From: Astropecten irregularis
Lineage: Eukaryota > Echinodermata > Asteroidea > Paxillosida > Astropectinidae
Direction of reading: 5' to 3'
Assembly: GCA_963971285.1 (NCBI GenBank)
Contig: OZ020254.1
Location: 14,662,932 to 14,726,931, forward strand
Length of the DNA: 64,000 bases
Part shown: in pieces, positions 24,501-36,500 of the stretch
How positions within the stretch are numbered: position 1 is the first letter of the stretch
Layout: every line of letters starts with the position of its first letter
The notes under the pieces: model-generated
Told to the model about the DNA's origin: nothing
Databases searched by the model: none
What the model saw: the letters and a program-made list of their open reading frames with translations, nothing else
Made by a program: the position numbers and the translations under genes

Positions 24501-27500
24501 TCCTCCTGGTCAAAGAAAAATCACCCCCATACACACTTCGCTTTCCACAATTTTCTTCTCCAGATCTTTTTGGAGTCGTGCCCGTTCTTGAGCGTGATCG
24601 AGCGGCAATAACCATAACAATAATTGACCACAATGGAGTCTGGAAGGAACGCGGTCAAGCCCGTTCCTCAAGCTAGCGGATGGCCCCTATGGTTCAAAGT
24701 TAAGCACCCCGTGCGGAACGAGAGGAACGCGGCCGGGCGCGCGAGAACAGTCAAAACATTTTTGGTGGCTCGTCTAACTAATGGTTCACATTGTTAATGT
24801 TGTGGAATACAGAGAAATCCATATCATGTCTATTGGCCAAAATTATACCGAAAGTAACTTTATGTTCATACTAATTTCATGGTAAAATAATGTCTACTTT
24901 CTCAGTCTGATATAAACAAAGAATGGAAAACAATGTTGCCGAGGTACGTTATTGCTGAAAATGTTGTACACAGAGCAAATCACATTGCCCAACTGTCGCT
25001 CAGAATGGAAATGCATTCATTTCGCCGACATAATGCAGACATTAACCAATTAGGCTCTAGGTCACCTGACCTAGAGTAATCATGTCATTTGGATAAAATG
25101 ACAGCTACCATGGAGTGGTCTAAAGACAATGAGAACAGGCTAATCGAATTGTGGGTAGCGTGTACCCTCTGTGGGATGTCACATGCAAACAGTATAAGGC
25201 CAAAACCAAAAAGAAAACTGCAGTGCAAGATATTGCTACTAAATTGGAAAACTGGCCATCCAAATGCATATCCCCTCTCAGTGTTTCAACAACATCTCAG
25301 CAACATCCCAGCAACATCCCAGTAACATGTAAGCCAAATGTTGCTAGTGTACACAGGGTCCAAAGTCATGTGTTGCCCTACCTGGGCAACATGTTGCCTA
25401 GAATGTTACAAAAAATTGCTTTATTATAGTCTCCAATTACTCATAATAGCACTCCGCACTAATGACGTCACAGCGTGCGCATGTACTAAGTCCCCGAATG
25501 TCAGACAAACATTGACTCACACACGTAGTGTACACCATGCATGCACACAAGCACACCCACCACATGTTTGCATGCAATGTTTGTGCTATTTTTAGCGCAA
25601 GTGCGGAGTGCTATTGGCGTTCCATTGGGTAAGTTCATACACGAGGCTGGCTTCGGGACTACACCCGAAGTTGTTGTCGGGACACAATTTTTCCTTGGGT
25701 TTGAGGGTTTTAAATGGCCCCAAACTATTTTGAGGCATATTTCCAACAAACCTTATAGCATGATAGTTAGTAAAACACAATATGTAACAAGCGTCGTTGT
25801 AACTGGTGTACCTTGCCCATTGAGAAGACAGCCTTTGCTTTGGGAGAATCAGCAACCATCTTACGATGCCATCTACGGCGTCGCACCAAGTCCATCTTAC
25901 GTTCAGTTGCATGGAACTTCATGTTGAACAATGGTGCATATTCCCAACCTTCACCCAAGTCTTTCTTTTTCTTTTTCTGCATTGAAATAGACAAGAAAGA
26001 TTTCTATGGGTTTCAAAAATGAGATTTGAAATGAGATGGGCACTATTTAAACTGTGCAGAGTACATACATGAACAGAGCCCTTTAGGCAACCAAATAAAA
26101 CGAATGAAGTTGTTGTATTGCCATGAATCTGTCAATCTCTATGTAACAATAATTCATTTCATCTTAAATGGATACAAATATCCTACTTTTGTAGTATCCT
26201 ACTACTATTTCTAGAGGATACAGTATGTTTACCTCCAATGCTTTGGGATCTGCTACAAGTATGCGTGGACGCACCCACCGACGGCGACGACACAAGTGAT
26301 ATGTTTTTTCCACAGCTCCCCAGCTCCCAATGGTAGCCTCAACACAATACTCAAAGCCTACAAAAACAAAAAATAAATCAACTGTTAATAAGAGGAAAGA
26401 AAATCCTATACTGTATCCAAATCTATACCACCTACACATGTTAACACAACAAGATAATGGCAGTGAAATGATGCTCTATACACTCTAGAGACGTGCCTGC
26501 ACGTCTGGGGGAAAGGACACACTCAGGACTGGGATGGAGTCACGTGTGTCGCCAGAGGTTCACTGATTCACCATCAAGGGTTCACCATCAAAGAGGCCAT
26601 CCAGATCTGTCTCCACCCCAGCAACATCAACAGAGACAATGGCATCAAAATCGCTGTAGCGTTTTCACAAGTTGTGGAATTGTTTTGAAGGGTTTCTTTT
26701 TTATGAGTCCCATAAAAACTTCGAGGTAAGCGGCTGTAGGTGCATGGGTATTTCGAATTACGGAGATATTTTTGTACATAAAAGCCTATTCTTTCGGCGG
26801 AAATGAGTTCAATCTTTGAGATAGGCGAAGTTCGACCTAAGCGTTTTTTAGTTAACGAGCTTTTACTGTATGTGATATTCACCACGATGAATAACCTTTC
26901 AAATTTGTTCGCCTCTATACACACTGTTATGCACCAAAATAAGTGTATGAAAACAATGAATCCACAGTACTCTAACAGTATTATTTGACCACATTCATCT
27001 ATGCTATCTTTATTCATATTAATACACTTACCTTCTTCATCTACAGCTCTGTTGATATCAAGTTGCCATGCATCTTCCCACTGCCATCCCTCAGGTGGTT
27101 GGAATTCTTCCCGTGCTGCACAGGCATCTCCTTTCTACAAATAAATGGCAAGATTTCAAGTCCTACATGCCATGACACTACTTTTGTTTTCTTGGATGAG
27201 TCCCCCTGAGATACCATTTTAACCTTTGCTTCACCCAGAAGACAGCACATTTAGCTTAACATAACGCTCCTTGGAGAAATTTTTGAGGTAGTTTATTCAC
27301 TGTGCACTCCTTTGGAACAATATCTTTCTTTGTATTGTTATTGTTTTCAATCTCTGAACAAACTTTACGTGTTTTTAATACTGGGTTTTACGTTGTGTTC
27401 ATACTGAATGGTCTGGCTCGTGCTTAACAACTTGACGTGTACTAAAGATGCTGTTGAAGTTCATGTTCTCCGGGTTCACAATATGACTTACCACTGTTGT

Positions 27501-30500
27501 GTATGGCACAGAAGAAACACCCCATTGGCCACCAGGAATATTTCTTGATTCATGCTCATATACATCCTCCAAGAACTTGGTCATTCCAGCATCTGCATCA
27601 TACAACAAGCTGTCGGCAAAGAAATGAAAAAGATCATCTCAATGTCAGTTACATTGCCCTCCATGTTTTACATAACCATGTTATGTCAATTGTACAACAC
27701 AATGGGGAATTCACTTTCACAAAATTGAATGCAACCAAAGTGAAGACAAGATTTGCAATGCAAAGATCCTAGATGTTTTGTTAATCAGGGTTGATAAAAA
27801 TCATGATTTTTATAAAAAAAAAAAAGAAAATCGGATTTATTTGATTTAAATCAGATTCTTTTTTATTTAAATCCATTTTTTTGATTTAAATTAAAATCTT
27901 AATTGTTTTTACGTAATAACATCTTACTATCATAATATTTTGCTTTAAAAACCCCATAAATGCTGCCAAATTCTTCTTCTTGTCACTTTGGCATTGTGGT
28001 AATTAAAATGTAGCCAAAAAAAATCAAAGCAACAAAAAACAGAAAATGTTCCTGACTGCCACTACAGGCATACTTACTGCTTCCTTGCTGATGTTTAAGA
28101 CCACATTCAAAGATGTTTCATGGCTTGTATGTACCAGTGGTCCATTTGCATCTCAGTATATGTGTATTAGAGCTAATAATGGCAGTATTACTGTGCAAAG
28201 TCAAGATGTAGTTATGTACCAAATAAAACTTCTGTGCAGTTGCATACATGTACATGTATGAGTTACATAGTATGTACATATATGTACATACATGTATGTA
28301 TGTACTGTATGTATTATTATACTGTGTGTATAATTCTATTCATTGTACCTGATTACAAGTAATGCTGTACACATACTTCAGAATACTTAATCATTTTTCA
28401 TACACGAGTGTATATACGTGAATAGCTGAATGTGTATTTTGTACAATAAAAAACTCATTGTAAAAACACAACATAAACTGTTTTAAGACACCCTGTTATA
28501 GTGGAAAAATGAAGCCGAAAGTTAATGCAAGTCTTCTTTCAGTAAGATTTTCTGTTTTTCGTCAAAACATATCAAGAAATAATGAAAAAATCATGATTGA
28601 TTTTTTGGAGCAATTTTTTAAATTTTTTTCCATTGATTTAAATCATGATTTAAATCAACGATTTAAATCGAGTGACTTAAATCAAACAACCCTGGTTTGT
28701 TTGTTTGTAATTTCACTGGCATGATTTTCTTGTTCTAACATGTGTGACCTTAATCTTTAGGGCCCACTGAGCCTAAAGACTGGGCATAAATACCAGAAAT
28801 AAAAATCACCAAACAAAAGTAATCAACTTAACAAATTTCAATTTTACAAAAATGAATTTATGAAGATATTGTGTAACATGCACGCCCACGCATTATGGTC
28901 CGTCCCTGACATTATTAATTGCTTTATTGTTTCCACTAATAACACTTTCCGATAATAATACAGCAACAGCACTGGTGCATCACAAACATAATGAGACATG
29001 CTGCATGTTCAGTAGGTGTATATATATTGCGATTACACGTCTTTCCAATCATGTTTCCATTTCCTATATCACACACTGGTACTCACCATGGCAAAGGTAC
29101 TATAATAGACTAATAACTAGAGATCTATGTCTGTCTGCAACAGAACATAGGGCTTTTCCGCAATATGCTTTTTAAATTAATTTATGTATCCATGCAATAT
29201 TTGATCTAAATATGTATGTGTCACAAGGAAGACCATCCTTAATATGGACAATTGATAAAGGAATCATAGTCCTAGCTCTTAATACTTTTTAATGAGGAGC
29301 TACTTCCTGTTTGCCCGGAAGTAGAGGTCACAGAGGTCAAGCAATGTGTCAAAAAGAAAGGCCCTCCCTAACATTGATATTTTGTGAAGGAATCATGATC
29401 CTAGCTCTAAAAACTTTTTAATGAGGAGCTACTTCCTGTTTGACCAGAAGTTGAGGTCACAAAGGTCAAGCAATGTGTTGCAAAGAAAGACCTAACCTAA
29501 CATTGTATTTGGTGAAAGAATGAACTTAATATCTCAAACGGTTGATTTTTTGTTGATTTTTAAAGATTGTGATTATTAAATTCAAATAGCTTGTAATTTG
29601 ACACCTGATGATGTCATGATGACGTAATTCACCCAGACACATCTATGCAGTATAGACTGCCTATGCAAACTTTGAACGATGTGCAACAAAGTTTAATGAC
29701 CAAAATGGATGCCAGAACAAAGCGTGTGCAAAGTCTATGGGCTCTGGGAAGAAAAAGAAGAAGAAGACAGAATAAAAATCAGAACAAACAGTATAGCTTT
29801 TCCGCATACGCTATGCGGAAAAGCAAAAAAAGTGGAACCAGTGTAAAGACAAGTACAAGATGAATTTCTTGCTCCATCATTCTTTGCAGTCTTGCACATG
29901 ATATTTTGCTACCTGTAATCTTACGGAATATTCATGTCTGATTTCTTACAGCAAGATATAGCACTGAAGCCGGCCGTGACCCACAGTGTAAAGCGCGACT
30001 TGACTGCACCAAATACACACATAGTATGTAAAGACATGGTGGCTTGCACATGTGGCTACTCCAAATAAAGTTGTAAGGATATAATATGAAGCTCCTTCAG
30101 TCCCTCTCCTCTTAAATTTATTGCATATGTATAACTAGTCGTCATGTAGGCCTATAATAATTCCCCCATGAAAAAAAAGAAGAAGAAAATACGACAAGCA
30201 AGAAAAATCACGATCTTCTAAAAAATAAAAACAAGAAAAACAAAACAAAACAGAATCCCCTGAAATGAAGTCGGCTTCCCGATCCCAAATCTTCTGGATC
30301 CCAGCCAATCCCCGAGAGAAATAGAAGAAAAAGAAATAAATGTCACGACCTTCTGAAATTATTAATTAGTCAGGATTCCCTGATCCCCAACAGAAATATA
30401 TTCATATCGCTAGAAAGATAAATTCCGATTCCCGTGGGATAGATTCCTTTATACATGAAAAGAAAATCCGGAGCCCGTGAAACCGGAGACCCAATAAAAA

Positions 30501-33500
30501 AAAATCACACCACATCCCCGAAAAATAAAGTCTTCCCCTATTTCAATAATTATAAATCCGGCTTGATCCCCTTGAAAATGCTTGCCATTGGATAAAACAG
30601 TTTTTCTTTGTTCGCTTTCTTATGACCTAGGAAACAAATTAAATCCCGATCCCCTAAAACTGAATGTATCCCGCCCCTCTGAAAAAAAAAACGATCAATG
30701 GGAGAATAAATCCACTGCGATCCTCACTCAGATTGTAGAAACAAAACTTGGATTTCTTTCAAGCATGATTGACAGCACGATAAACCAGCCTGCAGCCATA
30801 TCAGATTTCAGAAAGGTACTTTTTGTTCTCCTCTCCAAATAAGGTTCGAGAATATATAAAGTGCTTTCAGCCCCTTCGCTGAAATGTTTTATTGTACCCA
30901 TGCAAGAAATAACTCCATATATTAATCCACCAAAAGACCCCCATGAAAAAAATCATGACAATGAAGAGAAACCACGATCATCCAAAAGAAAAAAACAACA
31001 CAGAAACAGATTTCATTTATTTCCCCAACGATCTTCAGAAATATATTCCATCCCCAGAAAAAAAAAAAACAAAGACAAAAATTTTCCCTGAATAAAATGC
31101 CGATCCCACTAGAAAAAAGATTGAAACAAATCACGACCAATAAAATGCACGCGATCCTTTGAAAGTAAAAATGAAAAGGAAATCTCAAGCCCCTGAAGAA
31201 AGACCCGTTGGGACTATTATTTTATACATAATGCTGAAGTCATCAAGGAAATGTTGCAAAGTTCCAGCATGGGGATGACTGTTGTCCACTGCTCAAGAGA
31301 CAAACCCGGCTGCAATGTCTGTACCCTCAAAGAAATTCCCCTAAATAGGTTGATGTCAAGTATGAATAGGGCAGGCACAATAGGACTCGATAATGAGCTA
31401 ATGCTTGGCTGAACTCCAGGCCAGCCATCCCCATAGATGGTGCAACTGTTCAGATTAACTGGGTCTCTTTTGTAGGGGGATTAGGGCACACAATGGACCA
31501 GCAAAATTTTGCAGGGCCCTGGCCTGGTGAAGACTCCTTTTGGGAAAGCCGAATCAATATTAACACCCTGCTCCCTAAAGGCCGCCGCACATGAGAGCTA
31601 TCTGCTAAGCAAAAAATCTCTCGAGGCCGTTAGCTCAGCACTTACCTCACGTGTGCGGTCGATTTTTGGTGAGATTTCTGCCTCTCGAGGCCGTGAGACC
31701 AAAATCTAACATGTTTGATTTTTTTGGCCTCGCGTGGATAAAAACTCACCGTGTGCGGTGACTTGAGCTACGTGCTGAGCAAAAAAAGGGCAACTGACCA
31801 ATGAAAGCGGATGCTCTGTGCCATGTGATTTCCAAAATGGCTGCGCCCATGGACAACGTTAGCAACGTTGTCACTGACTACATTTTGGAGAAGTCGGTCG
31901 ATTTGTGGCCGGACTATCCCTTTCTTTTATATAATGCACATTCGCCTGATTTTATGAATAAGGATATTATGGCAGATGTGGGTGGGGGGGGGGGGGGGGG
32001 TATAGCCGAACTTGTTCCCGACTCCCGTTTGAAAGACCAAATGAAAGACAGTCAATATTACTTGTTTCCTTGTTTTGCTAGATCCGCCCCTGTCCAGTTA
32101 AAGGGCATGTACAACACCATGGTAACAAACCAAAACATAAATGTTCACAGATGTACGTATAACTTCCAGGGTACTAAGATGGTGTTGGTAAAAACACCGT
32201 TACAAATTTTCGCCTGAAATGATGTAGCCTATTTATCCAGAAAGAGTTAAACCAAACTCCGAAAACATTTTTGATTTTCGCAAGATAAAAAATCCTTGTA
32301 TATGCTTTATAAGAACAATTGAGTCGGGTTTTGAGCTCAAAATTGTACAGGCTTAAAAATTCATGTACATGGTGGATTAGACAAAGTGTGAGTGCTGTTC
32401 TGTCTCCTTTACCAACGTTTTACTTATCCCTTTATACCATAGTGTTTACATGAAATCAGGTTCATTATAATATATTATTTTATTATAGGCTATTATAATT
32501 CATTTTGTGTACCCTAGTACCCAGTTTTTGTTTCAGCCGTTTATATATTTTCATATTCGTGATTTGTTTATTTCAGCTATTTATGTTTATTCCCATTCCT
32601 GTAATTGGCGGTCATTTCACTGTTGGATGTGATGACAAAATGGGCGCCGCTATTTTGGAAGTCACATGGCACAGAGCGTGCGCTTTCATTGGCCAGTTGC
32701 CCTTTTTTTGCTCAGCACGTAGCTCAAGTCACCGCACACGGTGAGTTTTTATCCACGCGAGGCAAAAAAAATCAAACATGTTAGATTTTGGTCTCACGGC
32801 CTCGAGAGGCAGAAATCTCACCAAAAATCGACCGCACACGTGAGGTTAGTGCTGAGCTAACGGCCTCGAGAGATTTTTTGCTCAGCAGATAGCTCTCGTG
32901 TGCGGCGGCCTTAAGGTTACACAATTTTAAAAACAGTAGGGCAAGGGAAAATACTTGAATAGGGCTCCGCGCTCGTGACGTCACATTCAGAGGTTCGGAC
33001 AAACAAGTCGCACGTGGCCCCATTAACTTACACGTAAAACGTTGTGATGTTTGTCCGAACATCCGGGTAACTATAGCTGTCGATATAAAGGGCGTATTCT
33101 ATAAAAAGCTCGAGCGCGGAGCCCTATTGATAAATTTTGGAATATCTAAACCTATCAAAATTCGATTGCTTGTAATGACACCCGATGATGTCATGATCAC
33201 ATCACTCTGGCAATAATTGGACATAGGATCTATGACTCCTCCAAGTTGTTGTTAAATCACCATAAAGCTGTACAGAAAAATCAAATACCGTAAAGATACA
33301 GCGCACCCTTGTATATAGCGCTCCCATATTACTATTTCTCTGTCCTTGTCCAATTGTTTACATGTTTGTTTTGAACATTTTATAAAAAGTACACAAAACA
33401 GCTCAGTGTTTGTTCACAAACACATTCCTAGTTTAAAAAAAAAGTTTTTCCCCTTAAAAAAACTAATTCCCCTGAATAATTTATCACTAGAAAAAAGAAA

Positions 33501-36500
33501 AAAGAAGATATTATTTCACAGTCTTGAAAATAACCAATCCCTGAAAGAAATCTTGCAGAAAAAAATCAAGATACAAAACAACCCACCCCTCGAAAAAAAA
33601 AAGCTCTGATTAATTACTTGAGTGGCGTATGAGTTGGTCGGCGTACGAGTTGGTAATTAGCATATGGGTTGGTCAGCGTATGAATTTGACGGTGAACGAA
33701 TTGAACAAACAGAGTACGAGTTGGTCGGCATATGCTTTGGTCAGCATACGAGTTGACCTTCTTCGGAGCCGACAATAGCTTGCTACAAATTCCCCCCCAC
33801 CTGTTGTGGGTTGAGTCTACTAGTTCATACCTACCCCAGACGGTTACTACTATATGCAAATTCCCCTGCGCCAATTTGCTGCTTTGCTGAAAAGACTTGA
33901 TCAACCGTGGTGCACCCTGACCTCCCACAATGCATACCGACATAGCCGCCATGATCGTCCTTCTTTTCGAAGCAAGGAGGCTCGAGGCCAGAAGTGGGGA
34001 GGACGGGCGGGACGCAACCGTCTGGGGTAGGTATGAACTAGTAGACTCAACCCACAACAGGTGGGGGGGAGTCTACTGCATTCAACCTACCCCAGACGGT
34101 TACTACTATATGCAGAGTGGCACCGAGTTACGTTGGTGGGCTGGCTACATGGAGAGCCAGGAAAGTTTGGTGGATATGAATCAGGTTAGCATAATGGGCA
34201 CAATGCCCATCGTGAGTTCGCCATGGGCAGAGCTTCCGTGGAGGTCTTGCCCATCTGTCAGCAGGCCTGAAGGAATCCTGGTTTCCAGGTCGGTGAAGCC
34301 AGGATTTTCCTGTCGTACATGAGTTAAGTCGCTCCGCAGGACGTCCCTCAGGTAGCAAGAGGAGAAAATGGAGGGGCATGCTGCCTCGTCCAAGTCTGAT
34401 GACAGAACTCAGAAATAGGACCAGGATGCGAGTACTGTTCTCGCATCTTGTATCAGTGGGTTTGCTGGCCCGGTTTAGATGGGCAGACTGGGCATGCAAA
34501 CTTGACAGTCGAGGCGATCCAGCAGATAAACGTGACTTTCGACGCTGGGCTTCGTGGTAGTGGCGAAGGGCTGAGAGGGGTTCCTTCTCAAGTCCTTAGA
34601 TTGGGCTAGGTACCAATGGTGTCTGGTGGCTCGAAGACAGGGCATCAGTTTTTGGTGAGGAAGCCTATGGTTGGAAGGAGTCGAGTGCTGTGTGGCATCC
34701 GGCGTATGTGGCATTCAGCTATCGATAGGGCCCTGATTTCACTGGTCCTCGTAGGCGTAACCACTGACAGGAGGAAGGTTAGTAGATGCACGGTATAGTG
34801 TGCTAGGGGCCATTCGGTAGAACGTGGCCCATAGGAGGTGTGTGCATTGGCCACATAGGTTGAGAGGGGAGGGCCATCCTCGAAAACATCGCATGTAGTC
34901 CAAGCAGACCTGTAGCTGCGGTTAGAAGAAACTTGGAGCCTGGTGTGGAGCTGGTGCGTAGGCAGAGGTCCGCCATAGCCGTTAGTGGTGTAATAGTAGG
35001 AGAAGGAGAGGGAGCATCTTCGTGGCACCACATCGGGGAAGGTATAAACAGTCACCGGGTAGCCATGACAGAGGCGTCGTTGTGAGGCCCCGCTGTGAGG
35101 GTCCTTGTATGGTGTCCAGCATGTTGGGTGTTGGTTTTGGGGGCTGTACGCCCCAAGCCAAGTGTAGTGGAGGGTGTCGGGCCCGGGTAGTATTGACTGG
35201 TCGTTGCGCGACTGGCCCGGGCCGAGCCCCTTAGTTTGTCTCTCGACAATGGTGAGAAGTTTCCTGCCCGTACGCACGACTATTGTAGGCGTGTGTCCAG
35301 TGCTTGGTGTAAGTCACTGCCAGTACTGTCCTATGTACATGCTATGTAGGAGGGCAGACGTGTGTCTCGGTCGCAGCGGCCACCTGTGGGGTCGTTATTG
35401 GCGGTCGAGAAGTGGAAGGTGGAGTGAGGTGTTGTCCTTGCCGGCGTCCCCTGGATGATCCAGGGCGGGGACGTAGATCAGAGGGGCACAACCCATCCGC
35501 TCTGAGTGACGGGTCAGGAGTAGGTGTGTAGATGTTCTTGCTTGCTCTCGGTATAAGTGAGAGTGCTGGCATATGTGTTGCAGGGCTACTAAAAATCTCA
35601 CAGTGATTGTGGTTCTGATGCTGGTACGGAGTGGCGGCCTACTCGTTGCGCCAGTCCGGACGACACGGGTTCAAACCTCACCAGGAACTATTCCAAGTTG
35701 ATCCTTGTAGTGGGGTTGGAGTTCTTGGAGTCGGAACTTCACGCCTATGCTGGGTATGTGACTGACGTCCAGCGTTCGTCATGTGGATGATGTCCAATGG
35801 TTGCTCCGAGTGGACCGTTTGAACAGGTAGTTCGGTCCTTCGCCGAAATCTGGGCCGAGAAGCCAGGCGTTTTGGGCGAGTTGACGTAAGCCAGGCGTTG
35901 TGGGCGAGTTGACGTATACCAGGAGAATGTGACCTGGTTGGATCAGGTCACTGCCATTCTCTACAAAGACCTGTGGGCCACGAGGCTCAGGATGCTAAGG
36001 GTATCCTGAGCGGGGTGTTTTTGACATCTTCCAGGGGTTTGTAGGAACCGGGAGTCGAAAACTCTGGACTGTGTCTTGTTGTGTGTGGCAGCAGGTGTAA
36101 GGTCATTGGCAGAGATGACCTACTCATCCAATGATGTGGAATGATAGCCAGACGTAAGGCGTCGGGATTCCCTGTGTGTTCCCCAAGTTTGCGATCTGCA
36201 GAAAGGAACTGGGGACCGTTGGGCTGGCCCGAGTCGACTTTGGTCCTGCTCGCAGAGGTTGTTTGATGCGGGGTACGTGTCGACGGGGTCCATACCCATT
36301 GGGTATAGGGCCAGCGTGTTGAGGGCTGGCATGAGCCGGCCATCCTGGTGGTTACGATTAGCTGGAAATGTTGACCTTCGTGGAAGGGACTGTGGCCACA
36401 GCTATTCAAGGTAATTCTTCAATGTCCTGGGTAGAGTCGATGGAGAAGAAAAATTGCCTTGTATTTTCCGCCGATGGGCGTTTTAAGGCCCCAAGGACGT

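Noticed and set aside
34645-35277. 210-residue minus frame in the composite element as a gene
   Set aside because: GC-rich DNA yields long frames by chance. Other frames over the same DNA are also open, and no domain is recognised. Kept only as part of the unidentified interior.
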